Below, in pieces: positions 10,509-20,477 of a stretch of DNA of 33,076 nt. Position 1 is the stretch's first letter. Each line of letters opens with the position of its first letter. Below the pieces are notes generated by a model that saw only the letters and a program-made list of their open reading frames with translations, made no database searches and had not been told where the DNA came from. Both the position numbers and the translations under genes were made by a program. Origin of the DNA: an uncultured Eudoraea sp. (lineage in GTDB: Bacteria > Bacteroidota > Bacteroidia > Flavobacteriales > Flavobacteriaceae); assembly GCA_947258555.1 (NCBI GenBank), contig CAMYJF010000029.1, positions 23,484 through 56,559 on the forward strand, written 5' to 3'.

Positions 10509-12555
10509 TTTTTACAGGCAGTTTGCACGTATGGTTCTGACAAACGTAAATTAGGGTCTCCCCTTCTACAAACCTGCTTTCAAATAAAGGCTCCTGACTT
10601 TCAGTCGCTGTTTGGACAATGAGCGCATTGGGCAAATAACGACTTTGTAGCTCCTGTGCATTTGCCTTAGCCGCGTCTCCTACAATAGCGATCTCGAAAT
10701 ATGGGTAAAGCATTCGTAGTAATACAGAGTTCCAATGGGAATAACTATCCGGGCTCCCGGAACTACGAGCTAAGATGGTAGCCACCATGGTTTCAGATTC
10801 ATCAAGGGTTTCAGTATCATAGTCTATATGACCAAGCTTCAATTTATTCTCTGCCATTACGGCATTTGGGGAAGGCATCACATCATCATTTGTCTTAACC
10901 ACTGTGGCGATCAACTCATTGCCTTCATTATACCGATACATACCGGAAACCTCATCTTTAAATTTCGTTTCAGCCAATGCCTGCAAGTCACGCCCTTCCT
11001 CAAGGTATTTTGTTACACCCGTCACAGAATACAATTCGACACATGCCCTGGCCATAAGCGCATAATCCTCTAAGAAGCCTGCAATCCGCTTCCCTCCTTC
11101 TTTGTAGGTATGAAGCAAGCCTTCTGCATCCCTGTTATGTTTCGTCAGAAATTCATAGATTCCCTCCGCTTTAATCAAGTAATCCTTGTTTCCCGTAGCT
11201 TCAAAAGCATCCACATATCCCGAGATGAGTAAAGCGTTCCAGGAGGTTATTATCTTATCATCAAGGCCAGGTGCAACACGTTTAGTACGCGCCTGCATAA
11301 GAGCAGTATGCCAACTTCGTTTGATATTCTGAAGCGCATTCAGGTCCATGTTGTTTGCTTTGCCGAACTCGTCATTGCTAATTTCCCTGTACAATATGTA
11401 TTTGCTCTCTTCCCAGGCTGCATTAGGATGTATGCCATAATAGCTGGCGAAAACATCATACTCTTCGGTCAACAAAGTTTGGAGTTCCTCTGCAGTCCAG
11501 GTATAATATTTGCCCTCTACCCCTTCACTATCGGCATCAAGGGCTGCATAATAGGCCCCCTGCTGATTGCTTAGATCCCGATCCAGGAAAGTTGTCGTGC
11601 GTTCAATTACTTCCTTGTAGGCGGGGTCTTTAAATACTTGATACGCTGCGGCATACAAACTTAAGACTTGGGCGTTATCGTAAAGCATTTTTTCGAAGTG
11701 GGGTACTTTCCAGTAAGTGTCTGTACTATAGCGATAGAATCCACCGCCCAGCTGGTCCATGAGTCCGCCCATTAGCATTTTATCAAGTGTCGTTTTTACA
11801 AACGACTTGGCGTCTTCGTCTCCGGTGGCATTCCAGTATTGCAGTAAGAACATCAAATTACCGGGCATCATGAATTTCTGGTCTGTTTTCTGACCTCCCC
11901 ATTCCAGATCCCAAAAGTCCTTCCACTGTTCAATACTGCCTTGCAGCTGTCCAGTATCGAAGGGAGTATCCTCTGCAGGCTTTTCTACATAGTTGACAGC
12001 TTGAATGCCCTGGGCTACCTGATCCCCATAGCTATAGGCCGTTGCAGGGTCTTCCTCATATCTTGCGGAAACATCTTTTAATATCTGTACCCACTGTGAT
12101 TTTGTATGATAAGTGCCGCCGTAAAGCGGTTTACCATCAGGCAAGGCGATGACATTTAAAGGCCATCCCCCGGAACCGGTAAGCAATTGGGTGGCTGTCA
12201 TGTAGACTTGATCCACATCGGGCCGTTCTTCCCGATCTACTTTAACGGAAATAAATTTCTCATTCATCAGCTCGGCAACCTCAACATCTTCAAAAGTTTC
12301 CTTCTCCATAACGTGACACCAATGGCATGACGAATAACCCACGCTAATGATCACCAATTTATCCTGGGCCTTGGCATCGTCCCAAATAGAATCACTCCAG
12401 GGTCGCCAGTCTACCGGGTTATGGGCATGCTGGAGTAAGTATGGACTCGTTTCATCGATCAGGGCGTTGGTATAGGCATGATCTTTCTTATTGCTCTTGC
12501 ATCCCAAGAGCACAAACGATAGCCCAATTAAAACGGATATGTTTTTAATACTCAT
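10471..12555 (-). CDS. YyaL/SPATA20-type thioredoxin-domain protein (DUF255), lipoprotein form
   Basis: From ATG 12555 this 694-residue protein starts [19 protein letters not shown], a lipoprotein signal with Cys19; ATG 12576 would add seven residues. The thioredoxin-like DUF255 domain follows, with [31 protein letters not shown] (CxxC at 77-80) and [17 protein letters not shown] long six-hairpin (alpha/alpha)6-type region with [15 protein letters not shown] and [11 protein letters not shown] comes next. The C-terminal [10 protein letters not shown] is also typical of the family. The biochemical role of the family is not firmly established; a redox or sugar-epimerase-like function has been suggested from folds. 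The start overlaps the sulfatase end (12545), so it is in that operon. Family members are mostly cytoplasmic as far as I know, so the lipoprotein signal is notable. Confidence 0.9.
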   Translation of the reverse strand: MSIKNISVLIGLSFVLLGCKSNKKDHAYTNALIDETSPYLLQHAHNPVDWRPWSDSIWDDAKAQDKLVIISVGYSSCHWCHVMEKETFEDVEVAELMNEKFISVKVDREERPDVDQVYMTATQLLTGSGGWPLNVIALPDGKPLYGGTYHTKSQWVQILKDVSARYEEDPATAYSYGDQVAQGIQAVNYVEKPAEDTPFDTGQLQGSIEQWKDFWDLEWGGQKTDQKFMMPGNLMFLLQYWNATGDEDAKSFVKTTLDKMLMGGLMDQLGGGFYRYSTDTYWKVPHFEKMLYDNAQVLSLYAAAYQVFKDPAYKEVIERTTTFLDRDLSNQQGAYYAALDADSEGVEGKYYTWTAEELQTLLTEEYDVFASYYGIHPNAAWEESKYILYREISNDEFGKANNMDLNALQNIKRSWHTALMQARTKRVAPGLDDKIITSWNALLISGYVDAFEATGNKDYLIKAEGIYEFLTKHNRDAEGLLHTYKEGGKRIAGFLEDYALMARACVELYSVTGVTKYLEEGRDLQALAETKFKDEVSGMYRYNEGNELIATVVKTNDDVMPSPNAVMAENKLKLGHIDYDTETLDESETMVATILARSSGSPDSYSHWNSVLLRMLYPYFEIAIVGDAAKANAQELQSRYLPNALIVQTATESQEPLFESRFVEGETLIYVCQNHTCKLPVKTTEEALEQLENW

Positions 12556-14020
12556 TCTTGTGTTTATAATCTCCATATCGGTACTTGACCGTTCGTTTAA
12601 GGGGGATCTTCATCCCTTTAGTTTTTTCAAGCCAGTCATATAAAGCCTCAGTGAGTGCTTTTGCTGTTTCCTGCTGATCTGCATCCCCAATTAAGTTATA
12701 CATCTCTGCCGGATCTTTTCTAATATCGTACAATTCATTACGATCCCAAATGCCGTGGTACTTGATGAATTTATACTGATCTGTTCGAACTCCAAATACA
12801 GTTGGTGTCATCGGAAAGTCGTACTCCCAATAATACTCATAGAATATTCGCTCGCGCGCATTGCTTAGATCCTTGCGCTGTAAAATGGGCAGGAAAGACA
12901 TTCCAGGCATATGTTCAGGTTTGGGTATTCCTGCCTGATCCAGGATGGTAGGCGCAATATCAATATTCTGAACCATTTCAAGCGGTTGTATACCCCCTTC
13001 AAAAAGTTCAGGGCAATGAACAAGTAAGGGGACTTTCACTGATTCCTCATAAAAATGTCGTTTGTCAATTAAACCGTGTTCACCCCAACTGAAACCGTTG
13101 TCGCCCATATAGATAACCAAAGTAGATCGATCCAGGCTGTTCGTTTTTAAATACGACATCACTGCTCCGACACTCTCATCTACACCGAGTAAAGTTTCGC
13201 AATAATCTTGCACCAATTCCTGCAGATCGCCATTCCCGTGATACATATAATCCACCCCATGCCAGCTAACCCTTTGGTCGGCTACCCATTGCGGCCACTT
13301 CAGATCTCTGTATTCTCCTGTTTTAGTCTGGTCATAGGTTGATGGCGGCTTGATCTTTTTTCCCTTGTACCGGTCTTTATGTCTTCGGGCCGGTTTAAAA
13401 GCGGCATGAACGGCTTTATGCGACAAATACATGAAGAAGGGTTTATTGCCATCACGATTGTCAAGCCAATCTAAGGCACGTTCTGTAAGCAGATCCGTAA
13501 TGTAGGTAGAATCGGTGTATGTTTTCTTTTGCCCATTAATATTCAAAGTAGGATTGTAGTATACGCCTTGTCCTTTAAAACTCTCCCATTGATCAAAGCC
13601 AGGTTTTGGATCATCACTGTCATCGCCCATATGCCATTTTCCAAAGAATCCGGTTTGATAGCCAGCGGCCTGTAAATAAGTTGGGAAATAAGTGAGGTTT
13701 CCAGGATCCGGTGCCTGATTGTCCACAATAGTATGTGCGTGGGAGTACATTCCTGTCAAGATGGAAGCCCGACTGGGAGAACATAAGGATGTTGTAACAA
13801 AAGCATTGGGCAGATAGGCACCTTCTGCCGCTAAGGCATCCATATTAGGCGTTTCCAGCCAGGGAACTTTCCCGGTAAAGCCCATATAATCATAGCGATG
13901 ATCGTCCGTTAATATAAAAATGATGTTTCTGGGTTGCGCTTCTTCTTGCGAATGAACCCATGAAATTCCCAGAAAAAGCAACATCATCCATAAAATAGAC
14001 AGCCTCTTCCTCTTATTCAT
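12545..14020 (-). CDS. Exported Cys-type sulfatase (S1 family)
   Basis: I choose ATG 14020 (491 residues) because it begins a clean signal peptide ([20 protein letters not shown], cleavage near HSQ); an upstream ATG at 14098 adds a charged extension. The sulfatase core starts [16 protein letters not shown], with metal ligands Asp39-Asp40. The formylglycine motif is [12 protein letters not shown], with Cys80 converted by an FGE- or anSME-type maturase that is not in the window. Further active-site blocks are FGKWHMGD (Lys128, His130) and [20 protein letters not shown]. The C-terminal segment [16 protein letters not shown] is usual for S1 sulfatases acting on glycans. The exact subfamily and linkage need a SulfAtlas comparison. 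It overlaps the hydrolase gene upstream by 8 nt and the YyaL gene downstream by 11 nt. Confidence 0.93.
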   Translation of the reverse strand: MNKRKRLSILWMMLLFLGISWVHSQEEAQPRNIIFILTDDHRYDYMGFTGKVPWLETPNMDALAAEGAYLPNAFVTTSLCSPSRASILTGMYSHAHTIVDNQAPDPGNLTYFPTYLQAAGYQTGFFGKWHMGDDSDDPKPGFDQWESFKGQGVYYNPTLNINGQKKTYTDSTYITDLLTERALDWLDNRDGNKPFFMYLSHKAVHAAFKPARRHKDRYKGKKIKPPSTYDQTKTGEYRDLKWPQWVADQRVSWHGVDYMYHGNGDLQELVQDYCETLLGVDESVGAVMSYLKTNSLDRSTLVIYMGDNGFSWGEHGLIDKRHFYEESVKVPLLVHCPELFEGGIQPLEMVQNIDIAPTILDQAGIPKPEHMPGMSFLPILQRKDLSNARERIFYEYYWEYDFPMTPTVFGVRTDQYKFIKYHGIWDRNELYDIRKDPAEMYNLIGDADQQETAKALTEALYDWLEKTKGMKIPLKRTVKYRYGDYKHKNEY

Positions 14021-14732
14021 CTTGCTTCTTTTGATCCATAAACCATAAATATACCTCCTCTGTGGTATATGCTCGTTCCCAGGCGTTATGTGCGACATCT
14101 TCGTAACGGGTAAAGATAACCGGATATCCCATTTCCTTGAGTTTGGCTACCATATTTTCGGAATGCTCCACAGGAATTACTTTATCGAGCGCACCATGAA
14201 AAACCCAGATGGGCATTTTCTTATTGATCCAGTGCGCATAGGGAACCGGTGTCATCCCACAGACGACCATCATAGCAGCAAATGTATCCGGGTATTGAAC
14301 GACCATTTCCCAGGCTGCACTACCTCCCCTGCTTAATCCGGTAAGGTAGATCCGATCTGGATCCACCCGATTCTCTTCAATTACTGTTTCCAGCAATTCC
14401 ATTACAGCGCGAATATTCCACCATTTTTTAGGATGCGGATGCTGTGGCGCTAATACCATGAATGGAAACTGCTTCCCTTCCGCGAGTAATTTAGGAGGTC
14501 CATTCGTTTTAAGGGCTTCGAGATCTTGTCCGGACTCCCCGCCCCCGTGAAGGAAGAGCAATAAGGGGAATTTATCTGTTTCCCGCTCTTCGTATTCCTT
14601 CGGGAAATACAGATAATACCGCAAGTTCTCGGTCACTACAGTTTCTTCCTCTGCTTCTATCAATTGTGACTGGGCAGCACAAGAACTGATAGTGGTTAGC
14701 AGAATGAGTATAATAATTTTCATTGATTTCAT
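14013..14732 (-). CDS. Exported alpha/beta hydrolase, esterase/prolyl-oligopeptidase type
   Basis: The 239-residue protein (ATG 14732; ATGs at 14750 and 14723 are alternatives) begins with a hydrophobic signal ending ISSC, a probable lipobox. The alpha/beta hydrolase fold shows LLLFLHGGGESGQD (oxyanion region), the nucleophile elbow YLTGLSRGGSAAWE (Ser134), the acid in FHGALDKVIPVEHS (Asp183), and the catalytic His in EDVAHNAW (His215). This pattern fits secreted esterases related to CE1/PHB-depolymerase and dienelactone-hydrolase-like proteins, which remove acyl groups from polysaccharides or small esters. It is the first gene of the hydrolase-sulfatase-YyaL overlap group. Downstream of the copper operon the gap to the small ORF at 14786 is only 53 bp, so readthrough from there is possible. 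Substrate unknown. Confidence 0.85.
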   Translation of the reverse strand: MKSMKIIILILLTTISSCAAQSQLIEAEEETVVTENLRYYLYFPKEYEERETDKFPLLLFLHGGGESGQDLEALKTNGPPKLLAEGKQFPFMVLAPQHPHPKKWWNIRAVMELLETVIEENRVDPDRIYLTGLSRGGSAAWEMVVQYPDTFAAMMVVCGMTPVPYAHWINKKMPIWVFHGALDKVIPVEHSENMVAKLKEMGYPVIFTRYEDVAHNAWERAYTTEEVYLWFMDQKKQDE

Positions 14733-14785
14733 GGCAACTAAGAAATTCATTTTAAAGATGCAATAAACCTAGTTAAAATAAACTT

Positions 14786-14893
14786 TTACAGCTCCACATT
14801 TCTATGTAGCAGAGCCATTTTAGGGTTCATTTGAGATGTTGTCGACTTATCTTCATTGTGGTCGATATTTCCGTGACCTTCATGTCCGGTCAT
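14786..14893 (-). CDS. 35-residue His-containing small ORF at the end of the copper operon
   Basis: The ATG (14893-14891) overlaps the TGA of the CusB-type adaptor (14892-14890) as ATGA, the same coupling seen between the cusA and TolC-like genes of this operon. It encodes 35 residues beginning MTGHEGHGNIDHNEDK and ending with ALLHRNVEL before TAA. Four His residues (4, 7, 12, 30), three Met and several acidic residues could bind Cu or Ag, but no family is recognised. It has no signal peptide. It could be a real small protein or a fortuitous frame opened by the ATGA. Conservation downstream of cusB in relatives would decide. Confidence 0.4.
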   Translation of the reverse strand: MTGHEGHGNIDHNEDKSTTSQMNPKMALLHRNVEL

Positions 14894-16134
14894 TGTTTTT
14901 CCCCTTCCCGGTTCATCATCGACTTCTTGCCTTGCAATTGAGCAGCAGCATCAATGGTGAAGGTGCCATTTGTGACGATCTCATCACCACTGGAAAGGCC
15001 TTCAACAACCTCATAACGGTTACCTATCTTAGATCCCAGCTGTATTTCCTGCATCTCGAATACAGGCTCCTGTGGATTGGGTTTTATATACACCACGGAT
15101 CGCTCACCGGTCCATAATACGGAAGATGTTGGAACAGTAATCCTTTCAGAGCTTGCCTTTGTAGCTACAGAAACGCTGCCTTCGATGAACATTCCAGGTT
15201 TAAAAAGACCCTTATTATTTTGAAGCGTACTCCGTACCATGATCGTTCGGGTGCTTGTAGTAAGTACTTGATCTATAAAGGAGATTTTAGAATCAAAGTT
15301 CTGGTTAGGAATTGCCTGACTCTTGATCCTGATGGATTGACCAACCTTTAATGAATTGATCTGATTTTCATATGCGTCAAATACGGCCCAAACCGAAGTC
15401 AGGTTTGCAATCTTGAACAGCGCTTGCCCCTGCTTCACATAATCTCCTTCTGATACCAATTTCTCCTTAACGATCCCACCAACTGTGGCATAAATGGGAA
15501 AATTCTCCTGGATTGCACCAGAGTCCTCAATCTTCCGGATCTGGCTATCAGACAGCTTCCAAAGCTTCAGTTTATTCCGAACCGCATCATAGAGCTGGGG
15601 CTGGGATTCCTTCAGGGCCGCTGCCGTTAGTAATTCCTGCTGCGCCGCTACCAATTCCGGGGAATAGATTCGGCCAAGTAAGGTCCCTTTCTTTACCGTT
15701 TCGCCTGTATAATTCACTTGAAGCCTTTCAATTCTTCCAGTGAAATAAGAAACCTGCACCGTATTGGTCTCCTCGTTTTCCTTAATAGTCCCAGAAAGTA
15801 GCATTTGCTGTCCGTCACTGGCTCCTGAACCTACAACTTCTGTTTGCACATTGGCTAATTGCATCGCATTCTCCGTCATGCGAAATTGATTTTCCGAGAG
15901 TTCAGATCCACCATTATCTGCCAGGATCAAGTCCATCCCACATATTGGGCAACTTCCGGATTCTGGTTGGCGGATCTGGGGATGCATAGAACAAGTCCAG
16001 ATCTCTTCGGATGTTGCAATAGATGTTTCCTCATGGACATGTGATTCAGAATTACCTCCAAAAAAGAGATATCCCAGTAGTACTCCTGCCAGTACAGCAG
16101 TAACAATATAAACTGACGTCTTGTTAGCGTTCAT
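14890..16134 (-). CDS. cusB: CusB-type RND efflux periplasmic adaptor with metal-binding N-terminal domain
   Basis: The 414-residue membrane fusion protein has an N-terminal hydrophobic anchor (about 8-26), a short His motif (SHVHEE) and a heavy-metal-binding domain at about residues 45-72 with WTCSMHPQ and SCPICGMDL (Cys48, Met50, His51, Cys62, Cys65, Met67). Next come the adaptor barrel-sandwich and hairpin domains (TGRIERLQVNYTGETVKKG, IYSPELVAAQQELL) and the beta-barrel and membrane-proximal domains (VWAVFDAYENQINSLKVGQ, VTNGTFTIDAAAQLQGK). It links the CusA pump to the TolC-like channel and may hand periplasmic Cu(I)/Ag(I) to the pump through the Cys/Met/His module. It overlaps the PepSY gene upstream by 11 nt and the small ORF downstream by 4 nt. 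Confidence 0.93.
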   Translation of the reverse strand: MNANKTSVYIVTAVLAGVLLGYLFFGGNSESHVHEETSIATSEEIWTCSMHPQIRQPESGSCPICGMDLILADNGGSELSENQFRMTENAMQLANVQTEVVGSGASDGQQMLLSGTIKENEETNTVQVSYFTGRIERLQVNYTGETVKKGTLLGRIYSPELVAAQQELLTAAALKESQPQLYDAVRNKLKLWKLSDSQIRKIEDSGAIQENFPIYATVGGIVKEKLVSEGDYVKQGQALFKIANLTSVWAVFDAYENQINSLKVGQSIRIKSQAIPNQNFDSKISFIDQVLTTSTRTIMVRSTLQNNKGLFKPGMFIEGSVSVATKASSERITVPTSSVLWTGERSVVYIKPNPQEPVFEMQEIQLGSKIGNRYEVVEGLSSGDEIVTNGTFTIDAAAQLQGKKSMMNREGEKQ

Positions 16135-16843
16135 CGATCTGTTTTTTCCTGTTTATTAAATTTTTTATTGAATTTGAAGTGATAAACCACAGTAAAAATC
16201 CACTCATTATTGTGATCAATCCTAATACCGAGAATGCCCTTAGCAGTGTGGTATTAAAGTCATCCCTTCCTTCATAATCCATCGTATGGGTCATCCATAA
16301 GAAATCGAACCATCGCCAGGATCGAAAACGCACGCGTTGGAATGATCCATCTTTTGCTGAAATATAGGCTTTGACATTTTCCGGATGGTCATAGTTTACC
16401 ACATAGGCCGGTAATGACCTCCCCCTGTATTCATGATGTTTCCCAACTTCTGTAAGCCTGTCAACAGACAAGACCTTCAAATCGGATCTCATATGCCTGG
16501 TTGCTTGTTCCAGGGCTTCTGTTTGTGAGATCTCCGATTTGCGCTCCCCTGTCCGTGCATGTAATAATTGTTCATTGTTGATCCAATAATACGGCTGTTC
16601 CCCGATCGTCCTGAGCTCCAGACTTTCAACAGGATCATTATAATCCAACTCATTAAATGATATTAGCTCCTTATGTTTCAACGGTTCCACTTCCGCCCTG
16701 AAATGGTCTCCGTGAATTTCATCGATATCCGTCCAGCTGAAATAGAGGCCGCTGATCGTCCACAAAAAGAACTGGATACCGAGGAAAATACCCAGGTATC
16801 GATGTGATTTACGGATCCAGTTTGCTGTTTGTCTTGTTACCAT
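16124..16843 (-). CDS. PepSY domain-containing membrane protein
   Basis: This 239-residue protein starts NWIRKSHRYLGIFLGIQFFLWTISGLYFSW, here described as the typical first segment of PepSY-associated TM proteins: a basic cytoplasmic start and one helix (about 15-37). The periplasmic region (about 38-200) contains a PepSY-like stretch with SQTEALEQATRH, and a second TM lies at about 205-226 (FSVLGLITIMSGFLLWFIT). PepSY-TM proteins are often linked to iron or copper transport and reduction; the exact role is not known. The position between copA and cusB, with 3 bp to copA and an 11-nt overlap with cusB, indicates a part in metal handling at the inner membrane. It is shorter than the multi-TM PepSY family (about 380-500 residues). 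Confidence 0.85.
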   Translation of the reverse strand: MVTRQTANWIRKSHRYLGIFLGIQFFLWTISGLYFSWTDIDEIHGDHFRAEVEPLKHKELISFNELDYNDPVESLELRTIGEQPYYWINNEQLLHARTGERKSEISQTEALEQATRHMRSDLKVLSVDRLTEVGKHHEYRGRSLPAYVVNYDHPENVKAYISAKDGSFQRVRFRSWRWFDFLWMTHTMDYEGRDDFNTTLLRAFSVLGLITIMSGFLLWFITSNSIKNLINRKKQIDER

Positions 16844-16846
16844 ACT

Positions 16847-19243
16847 TTATATTTTCATTGTTCGCAATCGAAGGGCATTCCCAATAACCGATACAGAGCT
16901 GAAGCTCATTGCCAGTGCAGCGATCATTGGGGAAAGTAAAATCCCGAATATCGGGTAAAGCACCCCAGCTGCAATGGGTATACCCAGTGTATTATAGATC
17001 AGTGCAAAAAATAAATTTTGCTTAATATTTTTCATAACCCTGTTACTAAGGTTTCGTGCCTTTACAATTCCTTTTAAATCGCCTTTAACCAAGGTGATCG
17101 AAGCACTTTCAATAGCCACATCCGTTCCGGTGCCCATGGCTATTCCTACATCACTCTGGGCCAAGGCCGGTGCATCATTGATGCCATCTCCTGCCATCGC
17201 AACGACTTTTCCTTCTTCTTGTAAATCACGAACAATGCTAAGTTTATCTTGCGGGAGCATTTCGGCTTTAAAATCTGTCAAACTCAATTGACCAGCGACT
17301 GCTGCCGCGGTATCCCTCTGATCTCCGGTAAGCATGATCACATCGATTCCCTTTTCTCTCAATGATGATATTGCTGTTTTCGAGCTAGCTTTGATCTTGT
17401 CTCCCAATACGACTAAACCCCCTATTTCATTTTCAACAGAGATCAAAGGGACCGTGTGGCCTTTTTGTTGGAAGGATCTCATACGCTGACTAACGTCCTC
17501 TGAAATAGGAATACCTGCTTCTTCCATCAATTTTTGGTTTCCTACCATGATGCGCTTCCCATCCAGCATGCCGGATACGCCTTTGCCCGTGTGGGATAAA
17601 AATTCCGACACCTCCCCGGACTGAATTCCAACCTGGTCGGAATGGTGTACTATGGCTTCTCCAAGTGGGTGTTCGCTTTTTCGGTTGACGGAGGCAGCCA
17701 TTGACAGCACCTCCTCTTCACTAAATTTTCCTGATGTGGATACCACAGAAAGTACCGAGGGCTTTCCTTCGGTGATCGTGCCGGTCTTATCTATGATCAA
17801 TGTATCTACTTTGCTCATGGTCTGGAGTGCTTCCGCGTCCTTAACCAAAACACCCGACAACGCTCCTTTACCTACGCCTACCATTACAGACATGGGTGTT
17901 GCCAAACCAAGGGCACATGGACATGCGATTATCAATACGGCTATAGCATTGACGAGCGCATATACATAGGCGGGTTCCGGACCTATCCATGCCCAAATGA
18001 TGAAAGTGAGCACGGCGATAAGAACAACAATGGGTACGAAATACGAGGAGATGGTATCCGCCAGCTTTTGGATGGGAGCCTTTGATCGGCTGGCTTGATC
18101 CACCATTTCAATGATCTGAGATAGCAAGGTGTCTGCACCTACTTTTTCTGCCTTAAGTACAAAAGAACGGTTGCCGTTTAAGGTGCCTGCACTGACCCGG
18201 TCTCCTTTGGACTTCGTCACTGGAATGGGTTCCCCGGTTATCATGGATTCATCGACACTACTTTCCCCTTTATTGATCATACCATCTACAGGAATTTTTT
18301 CACCGGGCTTTACCCGCAGCAGGTCTCCTTTTTGAATTTTATCTATAGCGATGATCTCTTCTTTCCCATCGACTATTCGTGTAGCCTGATTGGGGGCAAG
18401 CCTGAGGAGTTCTTTCACAGCTGCATTGGTTTTTCCGTGTGCCCGGGCTTCCAATACCTGCCCGAGTAGCACCAGGGTCAGAATTACGGTAGCGGCTTCA
18501 AAATACACATGGACGGTTCCAGATTCCGTGATGAATTGAGCCGGGAACACTTCAGGAAAGACCATCCCAAAAATACTGAATACCCATGCCACCCCTGCCC
18601 CAATGCCAATAAGCGTAAACATATTCAGATTCCAGGTCCGAATGCTCCTGTAAGCCCGTTCAAAGAACATCCAGGTCGCATAAAATACCACAGGTAAGGA
18701 GAGGGCCAGTTGCACCCAATTCCACCTACGTTGCGACATCCATTCAAATATGGGATTCTCAGGGATCATCTCACTCATAGCGATCAGGAAAATCGGTAGG
18801 GTAAAGCCCAGTGCTACCCAGAATTTACGGAGGAGCTTTTTATATGTCGTTTCCTCAGATGTCTGCTCCGAGACCATGGGCACAAGGTCCATACCACAAA
18901 CGGGGCAATCTCCAGGTTTGTTATAGCTTTTATCCCCTTCACAGCGCATCGGGCAATAAAATGTCCCGGTGCCGTGCCCTGACATCTTCTTGTCAGATTT
19001 CGGATGATTCTCTTCGGGGTATGCATGTTGACCCGGCATATGAATACTATACCTGCCCCCATCATCAATAAATGCCCGTTGCATTACCTCCAGGGGGATA
19101 TGATGATCCATTTCAAGAACCGCCTCTGCCTTCTCCAGATCGACATGCACATGATTGACACCTTCGATGCGAGACAACAAATCTGTTACGTGGCTTTGGC
19201 AACCATCGCAGCTCATTCCTTGTATTTGATACGTGTGTGTCAA
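16847..19243 (-). CDS. copA: CopA-type P1B-1 copper-exporting ATPase
   Basis: The 798-residue ATPase exports Cu(I)/Ag(I) from the cytoplasm. Domains are one HMA domain (GMSCDGC, Cys12 and Cys15), a heavy-metal-binding insert at about 95-123 ([19 protein letters not shown]), and eight TM helices with the ion-site motif CPC at 441-443. The actuator loop has TGEP (336-339). The phosphorylation motif is [11 protein letters not shown] (Asp485), followed by the nucleotide-binding HPLGEA and the hinge [20 protein letters not shown]. The start codon is TTG at 19243-19241: no in-frame ATG or GTG precedes it before a stop, and the first ATG (Met10) would cut the first HMA strand. It lies 16 bp after the TolC-like gene. 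The second metal-binding domain resembles the one at the N terminus of the operon's CusB-type adaptor. Confidence 0.96.
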   Translation of the reverse strand: MTHTYQIQGMSCDGCQSHVTDLLSRIEGVNHVHVDLEKAEAVLEMDHHIPLEVMQRAFIDDGGRYSIHMPGQHAYPEENHPKSDKKMSGHGTGTFYCPMRCEGDKSYNKPGDCPVCGMDLVPMVSEQTSEETTYKKLLRKFWVALGFTLPIFLIAMSEMIPENPIFEWMSQRRWNWVQLALSLPVVFYATWMFFERAYRSIRTWNLNMFTLIGIGAGVAWVFSIFGMVFPEVFPAQFITESGTVHVYFEAATVILTLVLLGQVLEARAHGKTNAAVKELLRLAPNQATRIVDGKEEIIAIDKIQKGDLLRVKPGEKIPVDGMINKGESSVDESMITGEPIPVTKSKGDRVSAGTLNGNRSFVLKAEKVGADTLLSQIIEMVDQASRSKAPIQKLADTISSYFVPIVVLIAVLTFIIWAWIGPEPAYVYALVNAIAVLIIACPCALGLATPMSVMVGVGKGALSGVLVKDAEALQTMSKVDTLIIDKTGTITEGKPSVLSVVSTSGKFSEEEVLSMAASVNRKSEHPLGEAIVHHSDQVGIQSGEVSEFLSHTGKGVSGMLDGKRIMVGNQKLMEEAGIPISEDVSQRMRSFQQKGHTVPLISVENEIGGLVVLGDKIKASSKTAISSLREKGIDVIMLTGDQRDTAAAVAGQLSLTDFKAEMLPQDKLSIVRDLQEEGKVVAMAGDGINDAPALAQSDVGIAMGTGTDVAIESASITLVKGDLKGIVKARNLSNRVMKNIKQNLFFALIYNTLGIPIAAGVLYPIFGILLSPMIAALAMSFSSVSVIGNALRLRTMKI

Positions 19244-19259
19244 GGCTTTATAGTGTTTA

Positions 19260-20477
19260 CTATTGTATTAAATAATTAACCAAGGTCGCATTGATAAAAT
19301 ATTTTTTCATCGCCGCTACCTGTTTTAGTCGAAACCTCAATTGTAATTCCTGTATATCCAAAATATCGTCAAAATCAATAGTTCCCGTTTCATAGGATTT
19401 CATCAATATTTCTTCGGCATTACGAGCTTTTTCCAAGTTACGATCCTGGGTGCTAAATTCGATTCTGGCTTCATTGCGTTCCGCAATAGCTTTATCCAGT
19501 TTGGCATAGAGAATATTTTCTCGCTCCGAGCGATCGGCCAAAATAGCTTGCTGTCTAAGCTCATTCTGCCTGCTGATAGACCGGTAACGGGTATCAAATA
19601 AAGGGACTGAAAACGAAACCATGGGCATTACAATGTCTTTCCCATTATCACTGAATTCCATTGCCGGCCTCTCTTCCACTGAAACATAATCCAGACCTAT
19701 ACCTAAATCAGGGGCTTTGCTCTTTTGATTGACACGTTCGGCATATTGAATGGATTCAAAGAGTTTATCAAATTTAATGAGCTCAGGATGTACTAAAATA
19801 CTATCTGCGGAAATTTCACGGTCTTTTTGGGGTAAAGAACTTAACACTACAGTGGTGATCTCTGATTTGGAAACCCTATTCATTAGCGCATTCATGGTCG
19901 ATTCAACCGCGGAAATTTTCTCCCTGATAATTTTATTCTGTCCCTCCAGTTCCTGCTGTCTGATCTGCAGTTGAAGTACATCGACCACGGATGCTTTATT
20001 CACCTGTAAGGCAGTTAGCGCTAATTCTTCATAGCTTTTCAATAAGAGTATATTCTCTGTTAAAACCATTCCTTCCTGATTCAAGGCCATGAGCTCATAA
20101 TAGGAATTGCTCACTTGCAATGCAAGTTGCCTCCTGGCGACAACCCAATCCTGGTAGGTACCATTAGCAAGAGATTGCGCATAGTTTTCCCGGGCCGTGA
20201 TAGTTCCGAACCATGGAAGCATTTGTCGCCCAGAAATACGCCATTTTTGTGCTCCTGTACGGGTTTCCGGTTCACTGACAAAATAGCCGGCACTAAACTG
20301 GGTTTGAGGCAAGGCGCCAGCTTCATTGATTTTTTCCGATGCTGCATCATACAGCAATTCATACGCCTGGAGTTTGGGATTGTTTTGCTCGGCTTCGAGA
20401 AGGAAGTCTTGAAGCGACTGGCCCTTCACCAAGAATGGCAACATAAGTATGGTACTAAACAAAAGAAGATTTTTCAT
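19260..20477 (-). CDS. TolC-like outer membrane efflux protein of the Cus system
   Basis: The 405-residue protein has a signal peptide ([19 protein letters not shown]) and two long coiled-coil, Gln/Glu/Ala-rich repeats typical of the outer membrane efflux protein family. The first covers about 22-200 ([19 protein letters not shown]), the second about 215-405 ([34 protein letters not shown]). It would form the trimeric channel taking metal out through the outer membrane with the CusA and CusB homologues. Its ATG overlaps the cusA TGA as ATGA (20474-20477). It is somewhat short compared with CusC (about 450 residues). No lipobox is seen, unlike E. coli CusC. Confidence 0.9.
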   Translation of the reverse strand: MKNLLLFSTILMLPFLVKGQSLQDFLLEAEQNNPKLQAYELLYDAASEKINEAGALPQTQFSAGYFVSEPETRTGAQKWRISGRQMLPWFGTITARENYAQSLANGTYQDWVVARRQLALQVSNSYYELMALNQEGMVLTENILLLKSYEELALTALQVNKASVVDVLQLQIRQQELEGQNKIIREKISAVESTMNALMNRVSKSEITTVVLSSLPQKDREISADSILVHPELIKFDKLFESIQYAERVNQKSKAPDLGIGLDYVSVEERPAMEFSDNGKDIVMPMVSFSVPLFDTRYRSISRQNELRQQAILADRSERENILYAKLDKAIAERNEARIEFSTQDRNLEKARNAEEILMKSYETGTIDFDDILDIQELQLRFRLKQVAAMKKYFINATLVNYLIQ

